A stretch of DNA of 64,000 nt. It comes from DATBHM01 sp963772375. GTDB lineage: Bacteria; Actinomycetota; UBA4738; JACQTL01. The position numbers and the translations under genes were made by a program. Of the stretch, positions 16,853 through 25,218 are shown piece after piece (positions within the stretch are counted from its first letter, which is position 1; every line of letters starts with the position of its first letter). Location: contig CAVYXG010000001.1 in the NCBI GenBank assembly GCA_963772375.1, forward strand, positions 806,001-870,000, written 5' to 3'. Below the pieces are notes generated by a model. The model was not told the DNA's origin. It made no database searches and was given only the letters and a program-made list of their open reading frames with translations.

Positions 16853-18576
16853 AGGGCCCCCGACTGGAGGTTCGCGAGGAGCAGGCCCCAGAGGATCAGC
16901 GCCCCGAACACGACTCCGACGGTCAGCGCCATCCGCTGGAAGCTCCACCGCTGGATCGCGATCGGCTGGCGGGGCGGGGCGAGCTCCCGGTATCGCCGGA
17001 GGATGTCGTTCCCCTCCTTCCGCTGGCGACGCATCATGGAGCGCGACTGGCTCGGGATGGTGACGCTGCGGGTGGCGGCGAACGCCTCCCCGAGCTCATC
17101 CGGCGTGAAGATCTCGATCGCGCGGGCGTACACCAGGTCGGGGTCGGTGCGAAGGCCCAGCACGATCATCATGTTCGCGAGGTCGACGGCCTGCCGCCAG
17201 GGCGAGGGGCGGAGCTCTCCGAACGCCAGGTCGATCAGCACGACCCGGCCGTTCTGCACCATGATGTTCGCCGGCTTCACGTCGCGGTGCGCGACGCCCG
17301 CGTCCCACATCCGACGGACGGTGCGCAGGGCGTCGTCCACGATCGCCTCGTCGACCTCGGCGTCGGTGAACTCGACCGACCCCTCGAGGAACTCGGTGAC
17401 CAGGAGATACTCGGCGTTCGGCGTGATCTCGACGAACCCGTAGGAGCGGGCCCCGGGGAGCCCGGCGTCGTGCACCACCCGGAGCACGTAGTCCTCGTAC
17501 TGGACCAGCCGGCGAACCGATGCGTAGGCCTTCTCGTCCTCGAGCGACCCGTACAGGATGGTCCGCCCGAGCTTGTACCAGCGGTCGGCCCGGAGGTGGG
17601 TCTTCGCGTAGAGCTTCCCGAAGATTACCTGGTCGGGGTCACCGGCCACCGTGATCCGCATCGGCGTCGAGCCCCCCGACCCGCGCAGCCCGAACGGCTT
17701 GACGTCCACGACGTCGAGACCCAGCTGCTCGGACAGCGCCTGGTGGATCGCGGCGCCCCGCGCCCCCCCGAGGTCGAGGTGCGCGGCACGGCCCTTCCGG
17801 AATGAGACGGGGAACACGGAGTTCGGGAGGAACGTGCGGTAGGCGAGCAGCGGCAGCGCCACCCCCAGGACCACCGCGACCAGATCGTCGAACGGATGGT
17901 CGACCGCGAGGTACCACTTGGAGGCGACCAACAGCGCGATCAGCGCCCACCCCACCCACTTCCCCACCCGCCTCGGCTTCCCGGCCGGAAGCAGCGTGTA
18001 CAGGACGCCGAGCAGCGTGATCGCGGCCGCCGCGACCGTGGCCGACGGGAACGAGAACTCGTGCCAGCTCCCGATGATCCGCACCCCGAGCGGCCGGGCG
18101 CGGGGCACCGTCTGCTGGACGAGGGCGACGAGCCACGTGACGACGAGCACGGTGGAGACGAACACGAACAGATGCCGCCACCGCTTGAACAGGACGAGGG
18201 CCACGATCACGCCCCACCGAGCGACCCGGTTGGGCCATTCGGCCCCGATCCCCGACAGGAATCTCGCGACGGACGTCAGCCATCCGGTGCGGATCCCCGA
18301 CAGCCAGATCAGGAACCTGTTCTCGCCATGGTCGAACCAGTCCCCGATCGGGACGGTGAACAGCAGCACCACGAATACGATCAGGGCCAGGATGGCGACG
18401 GTCCAGAGCCTCCCGCTCAGCCCGTACTCGCGGGGAAGCGGCGGCGGCTTTCCCGAGGGCCGGCGGCGGCGGCTCGTTCGCCGCAGTCCGGGGACCGCGA
18501 CCGGGTCCCGCCACCGCAGGTGGTCGCCGGCCTCGCCCGACTCGTCGGCCGCCTGGGTGCCCGCGTCGACCTCCAT
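16849..18576 (-). CDS. membrane PAP2-like domain fused to a protein-kinase-like domain
   Basis: About 575 aa. Residues about 50-270 form a polytopic membrane domain like PAP2 phosphatases. The catalytic signature is degenerate: the KX6RP Lys is Gln (QQTVPRARP), PSGH is PSAT, and the His of SRX5H is Asp (SKWYLAVDH). Residues about 300-480 form a kinase-like fold with the Lys of VIFGKLYAK, the catalytic loop HRDVKPANIM near 428 and DLAFGE as the DFG equivalent; this resembles lipopolysaccharide-kinase-type folds. One C-terminal transmembrane segment follows. The ATG at 18576 is 1 bp after the stop of the upstream gene; ATG 18600 in frame is an alternative. Phosphatase activity is unlikely, but kinase activity is plausible. 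Confidence 0.8.
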   Translation of the reverse strand: MEVDAGTQAADESGEAGDHLRWRDPVAVPGLRRTSRRRRPSGKPPPLPREYGLSGRLWTVAILALIVFVVLLFTVPIGDWFDHGENRFLIWLSGIRTGWLTSVARFLSGIGAEWPNRVARWGVIVALVLFKRWRHLFVFVSTVLVVTWLVALVQQTVPRARPLGVRIIGSWHEFSFPSATVAAAAITLLGVLYTLLPAGKPRRVGKWVGWALIALLVASKWYLAVDHPFDDLVAVVLGVALPLLAYRTFLPNSVFPVSFRKGRAAHLDLGGARGAAIHQALSEQLGLDVVDVKPFGLRGSGGSTPMRITVAGDPDQVIFGKLYAKTHLRADRWYKLGRTILYGSLEDEKAYASVRRLVQYEDYVLRVVHDAGLPGARSYGFVEITPNAEYLLVTEFLEGSVEFTDAEVDEAIVDDALRTVRRMWDAGVAHRDVKPANIMVQNGRVVLIDLAFGELRPSPWRQAVDLANMMIVLGLRTDPDLVYARAIEIFTPDELGEAFAATRSVTIPSQSRSMMRRQRKEGNDILRRYRELAPPRQPIAIQRWSFQRMALTVGVVFGALILWGLLLANLQSGAL

Positions 18577-18577
18577 C

Positions 18578-19501
18578 TCAACCCATCCCTCGGGACGCAA
18601 GCCACCCGCTCGCCACGGCCGCGGGCGACAGGCCGGCCAGCACGGCCCGGTCGAGCGCGATGAGCTCGGTGGTGGTGAGCGCGGCGCTCACGGCGTCGAC
18701 GGTCCCGGCGAGGCGTTCCCCGTACCTGCCCAGCACCGACCGGCTGACGAACGGCGTCACGTTGTCGGAGGGCTCCAGCCCGCGGTCGTCGGTCAGCATC
18801 CGGAACCCGCGCTGGGCGACCTGCGGATCGGTCGTGAACACCAGGGCCACGTCGACGTCCCCGCCGGACAGCGCCGAGACCGTGAGCGGCCCGCTCGCGT
18901 CGAGGGGAACGAAGCTCTTGAAGTGCAGCCCGTAGACGCTCGTGAGGCCCCGGAGGCAGAGGGGGCGTTCGGGGCACTCGGGCGGACCGCCCAGGACGAG
19001 CTTCGACGCGACCGGCGCCAGGTCGGAGATGGTCCGGAGCCCGTACCGCTCCGCGATCGCCGCCGTCACGGCGAACGCGTTCGCGTTCTGGCCGGGGGCG
19101 CTCCGGAGCGCGGCCGCAGGCGTGCCGGCGAGCGCCCGAACGAGCGAGGCGTGCGTCGCCGCGGGATCGCCCGCGGCGTTCGTCGCCCTGGTCAGGAAGT
19201 CGAGCGCCGACCCCTGGTACTCGGGCACCATCTGGACCAGCCCCCGCATGAGGGCCGGATCGACAAGCTCCCGCGGGCCGAGTCCCAGCTGGAGCTGCAC
19301 GGGGATGCCGTTGGCCAGGAGCGCCTGCCCGTAGACCTCGGCCAGCACCTCGGACTCGGGAAAGTCGAACGACCCCACGACCACCGTGCCGGGCGTGACG
19401 GAGGGCGGCGCCGGCCCACCGCCGCTCGTGCACGAGACGAAGCAGAGCGTCGCGACCACGGCCGCGACCCCCCGGGCACGTGTCGGGACCCGCCCCCCCA
19501 T
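18578..19501 (-). CDS. glycine betaine/choline-type ABC transporter substrate-binding lipoprotein (OpuAC-like)
   Basis: A 307-aa lipoprotein with lipobox FVSC. The mature sequence begins TVVVGSFDFPESEVLAEVYGQAL, the usual opening of OpuAC/ProX-type quaternary-amine binding proteins. It contains MVPEYQGSALDFL (the typical PEY.GT region) and ends in the helix GLSPAAVASGWL. No permease or ATPase gene is adjacent. It lies directly upstream of the PAP2-kinase gene in a probable three-gene transcript (18578, 16849, 16289). It either works with a transporter encoded elsewhere or has a sensing role for the kinase fusion. Confidence 0.82.
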   Translation of the reverse strand: MGGRVPTRARGVAAVVATLCFVSCTSGGGPAPPSVTPGTVVVGSFDFPESEVLAEVYGQALLANGIPVQLQLGLGPRELVDPALMRGLVQMVPEYQGSALDFLTRATNAAGDPAATHASLVRALAGTPAAALRSAPGQNANAFAVTAAIAERYGLRTISDLAPVASKLVLGGPPECPERPLCLRGLTSVYGLHFKSFVPLDASGPLTVSALSGGDVDVALVFTTDPQVAQRGFRMLTDDRGLEPSDNVTPFVSRSVLGRYGERLAGTVDAVSAALTTTELIALDRAVLAGLSPAAVASGWLASRGMG

Positions 19502-19585
19502 AGCTCGACCCTACGCCGACTCAGCCACCCTGGCCAACGGGTACGATGCGCCTCGCCCGTCCGAGCCAGGGGGAGCTGCGCGTCC

Positions 19586-20290
19586 GTGGCACGCAAGGAG
19601 CACGAACACCCCCTGCTCGAGAACACCCCCAAGGACTTCGTGCTCGTGGCCTGTCTGGGCGGCCTCGCGATCGCGATTGCCGTCCTGGTGGCGAACCCAT
19701 CGACGCTGCGGCAGGTTCAGCGCGCCGACGATGCGTTCCTCCGGTTCGTGCTCCGTCATCGGACAGGGTGGATGACGGTGATCGGGAGGGTGTTCAACGT
19801 CCTGGGATCGTCGGTGGTCACGCTGCCGGTTCGGATCCTCGCGGCCGCGTACCTGGCCTTCCGGCGCCGATGGTGGCACTTCGCGGCGTTCGTCTCCGCG
19901 ATCGCGCTGTCCGAGATCGTCTCCAACGTCATGAAGACCGCCTACGACCGGCAGCGCCCGCCCGGTTCGCTCGTGCACACCACGGCGTCGTCGTTCCCGT
20001 CGGGCCACGCGGTCGCGACGTCGGTGACGGCCGTCGCGCTGGTGATCGCGTTCGTCCCGACCGGCCGCCAGCGGGCGATCTGGGGAACGGTCGCGGCGGT
20101 GTTCTCCTTCCTGATGGCGATCTCGCGGGCGTACCTGGCCGCGCACTGGCTGTCGGACGCCATCGAGGGAACGCTGATCGGCGTCACCTGCGCGCTGCTG
20201 CCGGCGATCGCGATCGAGGCGATCCGCGAACGCCGGCAACGGAGGGCGGACCTCGCGGCGCCGTCGGTCGAGCCCTTGCCGTCCGGCTGA
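19586..20290 (+). CDS. PAP2-family membrane phosphatase
   Basis: A 234-aa polytopic membrane protein with an intact PAP2 signature: KTAYDRQRP (KX6RP), FPSGHA, and SRAYLAAHWLSD (SRX5HX3D). Such enzymes dephosphorylate undecaprenyl diphosphate, phosphatidic acid or similar lipid phosphates on the outer face of the membrane. The start GTG 19586 has GGGGGAG about 12 bp before it. It is divergent from the betaine-binding lipoprotein gene, and the neighbouring PAP2-kinase fusion has a degenerate version of the same domain. Its 3' half is overlapped on the other strand by the Hint-protein frame. Confidence 0.88.
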   Translation: MARKEHEHPLLENTPKDFVLVACLGGLAIAIAVLVANPSTLRQVQRADDAFLRFVLRHRTGWMTVIGRVFNVLGSSVVTLPVRILAAAYLAFRRRWWHFAAFVSAIALSEIVSNVMKTAYDRQRPPGSLVHTTASSFPSGHAVATSVTAVALVIAFVPTGRQRAIWGTVAAVFSFLMAISRAYLAAHWLSDAIEGTLIGVTCALLPAIAIEAIRERRQRRADLAAPSVEPLPSG

Positions 20291-21225
20291 CCCGTCAGCG
20301 TTGGTCGATGTTCATGGTCGACCAGCGTCGAGCCGAGCAGGACACCGTTGGCGAAATAGGTGTCGGTCGGGCCGGAGGGCAGCAGGTCGAAGGTGAACCC
20401 GCCGGAGTAGTGGACCCGCCGGGTGGACTCGACCGTCGAGCCTTCGAATGCCACCCCGGACCGGAGTTCGCCCACGGGAGTGCCGTCCGGTGTCGGGTGA
20501 CCCGGCGAGACGAGCACGGTCCGGCCGTCGGCCAGCACCAGGCGGACCATCTCGTGGGTCGGGGGAACGGGGGTGCTGCCCACGCCTGTCACGGTGGCCC
20601 GGACGCGACGGCCGTCGCGGTCGGTCGACCAGACCGTCATCCCAACGCGTACATCCTGCACCAGGACGAACCCGCCGGGCGTCGCGATCCGCGTGTTCCT
20701 CGCGAGGCAGACCGGACACGGAACGAACAGGTTCCGCTTGACGAAGTCGACCCGCACCGTCCCGCTCGGATCCACCGTCCCGGAGGCCCAGGTCACGGGT
20801 CCCGGTGAGGAGAGGGGACGAATCGTGAGATCGAAGCGGTACGCCACGCCGTCGCGTCCGGAGAAGCTCCACGTGATGGAGCCAGCGGCCGTCAGGATTC
20901 GTTCGCGGTCGTCGTCGCTCAGATCGGTTCCGACGAGATGCAGGTGGTGGAGGATCGCCGCAAGGTCCGCCGGACGCGATCGCGCGAGCTTCTCGATCTC
21001 GGTGACCAGCTCCTCATGGGTGGGGATCCGAACGACCGGCGGCCCGCACAGGTACCGCATGCCGCCGATCGCCTTCACCACGAGGAGCTTCAGCTCGGGG
21101 ATCGGCAGCCTCCGGCCGGACGGGGACGGCGACGCGGAGGAACCCGGGGTCCCGGCACCCCCACCGCACGCGACCAGCATCGCGACAGACAGGAGTGCAA
21201 TGACTGCGACGCGGACGCGCGGCAT
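19942..21225 (-). CDS. lipoprotein with Hint (hedgehog/intein-type) domain; frame runs on into the convergent PAP2 gene
   Basis: A signal peptide with lipobox MLVAC (Cys about 20) is followed by a 150-residue exported region of unknown fold. A Hint domain lies at about residues 170-297. It has a CPVC pair at its start, then NTRIATPGG, VGMTVWSTD, SPGHPTPDG and a terminal TDTYFANGVLLGSTL. The intein C-terminal His-Asn is absent, so normal protein splicing is not expected. Related proteins end soon after the GVLLGSTL phrase, but here no stop occurs and 130 further residues are encoded, mostly antisense to the PAP2 gene. Stops in the other two frames lie at 20312 and 20295, so a small indel near 20320-20350 may have removed the stop. 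Confidence 0.65.
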   Translation of the reverse strand: MPRVRVAVIALLSVAMLVACGGGAGTPGSSASPSPSGRRLPIPELKLLVVKAIGGMRYLCGPPVVRIPTHEELVTEIEKLARSRPADLAAILHHLHLVGTDLSDDDRERILTAAGSITWSFSGRDGVAYRFDLTIRPLSSPGPVTWASGTVDPSGTVRVDFVKRNLFVPCPVCLARNTRIATPGGFVLVQDVRVGMTVWSTDRDGRRVRATVTGVGSTPVPPTHEMVRLVLADGRTVLVSPGHPTPDGTPVGELRSGVAFEGSTVESTRRVHYSGGFTFDLLPSGPTDTYFANGVLLGSTLVDHEHRPTLTGQPDGKGSTDGAARSALRCRRSRIASIAIAGSSAQVTPISVPSMASDSQCAARYAREIAIRKENTAATVPQIARWRPVGTNAITSATAVTDVATAWPDGNDDAVVCTSEPGGRCRS

Positions 21226-21277
21226 GAAGGTGGGACGGGTGCGCGAACGCGCGGGGTTCCCGGCCGCGCCGCGCGGG

Positions 21278-21808
21278 TCAGGTGTGGAGCTGATCGCGGG
21301 GGGGATCCTCGGTGAACCGGCCGGCGGCCATGGCGTACGACCACCCGTCCAGGTCGGGCGGCTCCATGCCCAGCCCGGTCGTGATGACCGTGAAGATCTG
21401 CGCGCGGTGCTCGTTCCCGTGGTTCAGCGACTGCGCGACCAGGATTCCGGCCTTGGCCTCCGTGTGCGCCCCGCTCACGGCGGACGTCCACGACACGACG
21501 CGCTCCGGGTCGAACTCCCCGGCGAGGAACGACTCCCACACGCGAGCTTCGTCCTCCGACATCCGGGTGAGCTCGGCGAGGTCGTCGGTGTCCTCGGGCT
21601 CGGACGGCCAGGACGGGGAACCATCCGTCAGCCGCCGGAGGTACCGGGCCTCCGCCCCGAGCAGGTGCTGCAGCGTCGAGATGATCGAGCCGTACGTCCC
21701 CTCGGCCGACGCGGACAGCTGCTGCGGGTCGAGCCGCGCGCAGAACGACAGCAGCCCGTGCGTGGCCCAGGAGTTGTGGCGGAGCGGATCGCCGAGCGGG
21801 TTGGGCAC
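21278..21808 (-). CDS. DinB-superfamily protein
   Basis: About 176 aa. It has features of the DinB/YfiT four-helix metal-binding fold: RHNSWATHGLLSFC near the N-terminus, LQHLLGAEARYL in the second helix and LNHGNEHRAQIF, whose spaced His residues are typical metal ligands. Members act as thiol-dependent transferases, often with mycothiol or bacillithiol, but many are uncharacterised. The GTG at 21808 begins 5 bp after the clpX stop, so it is probably the last gene of tig-clpP-clpX. The frame is open further upstream inside clpX, but that part is not coding in this frame. Confidence 0.7.
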   Translation of the reverse strand: MPNPLGDPLRHNSWATHGLLSFCARLDPQQLSASAEGTYGSIISTLQHLLGAEARYLRRLTDGSPSWPSEPEDTDDLAELTRMSEDEARVWESFLAGEFDPERVVSWTSAVSGAHTEAKAGILVAQSLNHGNEHRAQIFTVITTGLGMEPPDLDGWSYAMAAGRFTEDPPRDQLHT

Positions 21809-21813
21809 CGCGC

Positions 21814-23079
21814 TCAGGCCGACCGTTCCTTGGGCGTTCGCTTCTGCTGCTGCTCGCGGGGGACGAGCGTGGGGTTGACGCCCTGCAGCACCACGTCGCC
21901 GTTGATCTCGCAGCGCGTGACGTCCTTGCGGGAGGGCAGCTCGTACATCACGTTGAGCAGCACCTCCTCCATGATCGCGCGCAGGCCGCGGGCGCCGGTG
22001 CCGCGGAGCAGGCACTGGTCGGCGATCGCCACCAGCGCGTCATCGGCGAACTCGAGCTCGACGCCGTCGAACTCGAAGAACTTCCGGTACTGCCGCACCA
22101 GCGCGTTCTTGGGCTTGGTGAGGATGTCGACGAGCGCCTGCTTGTCGAGGTTGTGCACATGGGTCAGCACGGGGAGCCGGCCGACGAACTCGGGGATGAG
22201 CCCGTACTTCAGCAGGTCCTCCGGGAGCACGTGGGACAGGATCTCGCCGACGTCCTTCTCCCCCGCCGGCCGGATCTCGGCGCCGAACCCGACGCCCTTC
22301 TTCCCGATCCGCGACTCGATGACCTTCTCGAGCCCCGCGAACGCCCCGCCGCAGATGAACAGGATGTTCGTGGTGTCGATCTGGATGAACTCCTGGTGCG
22401 GGTGCTTCCGTCCCCCCTGCGGCGGTACGGAGGCCGTCGTTCCCTCGAGGATCTTCAGCAGTGCCTGCTGCACGCCCTCGCCGGACACGTCGCGGGTGAT
22501 AGAGGGGTTCTCGGACTTGCGGGCGATCTTGTCGATCTCGTCGATGTAGATGATCCCGGTCTCGGCCTTCTTGACGTCGAAGTCGGCGGCCTGGATCAGC
22601 TTCAGCAGGATGTTCTCGACGTCCTCACCGACGTAGCCCGCCTCCGTGAGCGCCGTGGCGTCGGCGATGGCGAACGGCACGTTCAGCATCTTGGCGAGCG
22701 TCTGGGCGAGGAGCGTCTTGCCGCAGCCGGTCGGGCCGAGGATGAGGATGTTGGACTTCTGGAGCTCGACCTCGTCGTTCTTCTGGCCGACCTGGATGCG
22801 CTTGTAGTGGTTGTAGACCGCGACGGCCATGACCTTCTTGGCCTGTTCCTGGCCGATCACGTAGTCGTCGAGGAACGAGTAGATCTCCCGGGGCTTCGGC
22901 AGCTCCTCGAGCTTGAGCTCGGAGGTCTCGGAGAGCTCCTCCTCGATGATCTCGTTGCAGAGGTCGATGCACTCGTCGCAGATGTACACGCCTGGTCCGG
23001 CGATGAGCTTCTTCACCTGCTTCTGCGACTTGCCGCAGAAGGAGCACTTCAGCAGATCCGAGTCCCCGAACTTCGGCAT
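21814..23079 (-). CDS. clpX: ATP-dependent Clp protease ATP-binding subunit ClpX
   Basis: AAA+ unfoldase of 421 aa that feeds substrates to ClpP. The N-terminal zinc-binding domain has Cys 12, 15, 34 and 37. Walker A is GPTGCGKT at 115-122, the pore loop has GYVGED, Walker B is IIYIDEID and the sensor region includes GTGARGLRAI. Length fits ClpX. The order tig-clpP-clpX on one strand is classical. The clpP-clpX gap is 79 bp, so the three genes probably share one transcript. Confidence 0.98.
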   Translation of the reverse strand: MPKFGDSDLLKCSFCGKSQKQVKKLIAGPGVYICDECIDLCNEIIEEELSETSELKLEELPKPREIYSFLDDYVIGQEQAKKVMAVAVYNHYKRIQVGQKNDEVELQKSNILILGPTGCGKTLLAQTLAKMLNVPFAIADATALTEAGYVGEDVENILLKLIQAADFDVKKAETGIIYIDEIDKIARKSENPSITRDVSGEGVQQALLKILEGTTASVPPQGGRKHPHQEFIQIDTTNILFICGGAFAGLEKVIESRIGKKGVGFGAEIRPAGEKDVGEILSHVLPEDLLKYGLIPEFVGRLPVLTHVHNLDKQALVDILTKPKNALVRQYRKFFEFDGVELEFADDALVAIADQCLLRGTGARGLRAIMEEVLLNVMYELPSRKDVTRCEINGDVVLQGVNPTLVPREQQQKRTPKERSA

Positions 23080-23158
23080 CTCCCGCCCCGTTCCTCCCGG
23101 CTAGATTCGCACCACCGCGGTCCCCGGGCCTCGGGACCGCGTGAGTCCGCTTGGAATC

Positions 23159-23788
23159 CTACGAGCCTCCGGCGGCCGCCGCAGCGAGTTCCGGCTTGAC
23201 TTTTCGGCTCGAGAAGACCTCGTCGATGACGCCGTATTCCTTGGCCTGCTCGGCGGTCATGATGAAGTCGCGATCGGTGTCGTGGCTGATCTTCTCGATC
23301 GTCTGGCCGGTGTGCTCCGCCAGGATCTCGTCGAGGAGCTTGCGGTACCGCAGGATCTCCTTCGCCTGGATCTCGATGTCGACCGCCTGGCCGGAGGCGC
23401 CTCCGTGGGGCTGGTGGATGAGCACCCGGGAGTGCGGGAGCGCGAAGCGCTTGCCCCTGGTCCCGGCGGCCAGCAGCACGGCCGCCGCCGAGGCGGCCTG
23501 GCCCATGACGATGGTCGACACGTCGCAGCGGACGTACTTCATCGTGTCGTACACCGCGAACAGCGACGTGATGTCCCCGCCCGGCGAGTTGATGTACAGG
23601 TTGATGTCCTTGTCCGGGTCCTCGGATTCGAGGAACAGGAGCTGGGCCATGATCAGGTTGCCGACCTGGTCGTCGATCGGCGTCCCGAGGAACACGATCC
23701 GCTCCTTGAGGAGCCGGCTGTAGATGTCGAACGACCGCTCGCCGCGGTTGGTCTGCTCGACGACGACGGGAACCAGATAGTCCTTCAT
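23159..23788 (-). CDS. clpP: ATP-dependent Clp protease proteolytic subunit
   Basis: Serine protease of 209 aa with the triad Ser100 (MGQAASAA), His125 (VLIHQP) and Asp170 (SHDTDRDF). The substrate-binding INSPGG motif is present. The residue after the conserved MG is Gln instead of the common Met (GMAAS), a mild variation. The start overlaps the tig stop (ATGA), so translation is coupled. Many Actinomycetota carry two adjacent clpP genes here, and only one is present in this locus. Confidence 0.97.
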   Translation of the reverse strand: MKDYLVPVVVEQTNRGERSFDIYSRLLKERIVFLGTPIDDQVGNLIMAQLLFLESEDPDKDINLYINSPGGDITSLFAVYDTMKYVRCDVSTIVMGQAASAAAVLLAAGTRGKRFALPHSRVLIHQPHGGASGQAVDIEIQAKEILRYRKLLDEILAEHTGQTIEKISHDTDRDFIMTAEQAKEYGVIDEVFSSRKVKPELAAAAAGGS

Positions 23789-25155
23789 TCCTTCGCTCCG
23801 TGGTCGCTGGGAGTGGGATCGGTGGGTTCCTCGGTGCCTTCCGGTTCTTCTTCGGCGGGCGCCTCCGAGGTGGTCCCCTCGGCCGTCTCGACCAGGAGGT
23901 CGAGTGCCTTCGTTCGGATGATATCACCGGCCAGGGACGTGACCTGTCCGGAACGTTCGATGGACGTGGCGACCTCCTTGGGTTCGCGGCCGAGCGCCTG
24001 CGCGAGCTCGGCGACCGCCCCGGCGATCTCCTCCGGCGTGACGGTGATGTCCTCCTGGCGAGCCACCGACTCGAGGATCAGGTCCTGCTTGATCGCACGG
24101 ATCGCGTGGGCGCGGGCGTCGGACCGAAACCGCAGCTCGTCCCAGTCCTGCGATGCGAGGACCTGGTCGAGCGTGAGCCCGGCCCGCTGGGCCCGCCGGG
24201 TGGCCTCCTCCACCCGGCGCTCGGTCTCGTGGTCGACCAGCCGGTCGGGCAGGTCCACGTCGACGTGGTCCACCAGCGCCTGGAGGATCCGGTCCCGGTA
24301 CACCCCCCGGGCCTCCGCCGCCTTGGCGTCCGCGAGCTTCTCCCGGAGGTCGGCCCGGAGCTCGTCCATCGTGTCGAACTCGGACGCCGACTTCGCGAAC
24401 TCGTCGTCGGCGGCCGGGAGGCGCTTCGCCTTGACCTCCTTCACGAGAACCTGGAACGTGACCTCCTGGCCGGCCCGTTCGCCGAACCGCTCCGGGAGCG
24501 CCGCGTTGAACTTCAGGATCTGTCCGGCGGCGGCGTTCACCAGCTCCTCGTCGAGCTCGGGCACGATCGAGCTCGAACCCACCTCGTACAGGTGGTCGAT
24601 CAGCGTGAGGTCGGGCAGCTCCTCGCCATGGACGCTCGCCCGGATGTCGGCCAGCACGTAGTCCCCACGATGCGCGGGATGTCCGACCGTCTCGACCTCC
24701 GAGAACCGGTCGCGCAGCCGGTCGACGAACTGGTCGACGTCCTCGTCGGTCACCGCGGGGTCGGGCGGCTCGACACCGAGGACCACCTCGCGCCAGTCGT
24801 CGAGCTGCAGCCGTGGCCGGACCTCGACCGTCGCGCTGAATACCAGCGGACGGCCCTCGTCCGTGTTCTCGAGCGAGATATCGGGGTCGGCGATCGGCGC
24901 CAGCTCGTGCTCACGGACGGCCTTCGAGTAGTACTGCGGGATCGAGTCCTCGATGAACTCCTGCATCACCGCGTCGCGTCCGATCTGGGCGTCGATGATC
25001 CGGCGCGGCACATGCCCCTTGCGGAAGCCGGGGATCTTGACCTGCTGCGAGATGCGGCGGTACGCGCGGTCGAGGTCGCGGGCGAATTCCTCTGGCGGCA
25101 CCTCCACCGTCAGCACGACGGTGTGGCGGCCGGATTCCTCGACGGTCGATTCCAT
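23785..25155 (-). CDS. tig: trigger factor (ribosome-associated chaperone, peptidyl-prolyl isomerase)
   Basis: A 456-aa protein with the three trigger-factor parts. The N-terminal ribosome-binding domain has GFRKGHVP (signature GFRxGKxP). The FKBP-type domain lies at about residues 155-245, and the C-terminal alpha-helical chaperone arms end in an acidic, Thr/Pro-rich tail. It binds nascent chains at the ribosome exit. First gene of tig-clpP-clpX. Its ATG lies 10 bp after a TACCCT element, so the transcript may be leaderless. Confidence 0.96.
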   Translation of the reverse strand: MESTVEESGRHTVVLTVEVPPEEFARDLDRAYRRISQQVKIPGFRKGHVPRRIIDAQIGRDAVMQEFIEDSIPQYYSKAVREHELAPIADPDISLENTDEGRPLVFSATVEVRPRLQLDDWREVVLGVEPPDPAVTDEDVDQFVDRLRDRFSEVETVGHPAHRGDYVLADIRASVHGEELPDLTLIDHLYEVGSSSIVPELDEELVNAAAGQILKFNAALPERFGERAGQEVTFQVLVKEVKAKRLPAADDEFAKSASEFDTMDELRADLREKLADAKAAEARGVYRDRILQALVDHVDVDLPDRLVDHETERRVEEATRRAQRAGLTLDQVLASQDWDELRFRSDARAHAIRAIKQDLILESVARQEDITVTPEEIAGAVAELAQALGREPKEVATSIERSGQVTSLAGDIIRTKALDLLVETAEGTTSEAPAEEEPEGTEEPTDPTPSDHGAKE

Positions 25156-25165
25156 GTCGCAACCG

Positions 25166-25171
25166 AGGGTA
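25166..25171 (-). promoter_or_regulatory. candidate -10 element (TACCCT) of tig
   Basis: TACCCT reads on the minus strand with 10 bp between it and the tig ATG (25155). This spacing would give a leaderless or nearly leaderless mRNA, common in Actinomycetota. No clear -35 is present. A twin element in the other direction serves the divergent gene. Confidence 0.35.
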
Positions 25172-25204
25172 ATCGAAATCCGCGCTTGCTCCGGCTTCGG
25201 TTGC

Positions 25205-25210
25205 TACCCT
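25205..25210 (+). promoter_or_regulatory. candidate -10 element (TACCCT) of the inositol-monophosphatase-like gene
   Basis: TACCCT lies 8 bp before the ATG at 25219 and no ribosome binding site is visible, so a leaderless transcript is likely. Together with the minus-strand TACCCT at 25166-25171 it forms a compact divergent promoter region. Confidence 0.35.
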
Positions 25211-25218
25211 CGGCCTCC

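Noticed and set aside
19942..21225. Intein that would splice the lipoprotein
   Set aside because: The terminal His-Asn and following nucleophile are missing, so it is treated as a Hint domain only.
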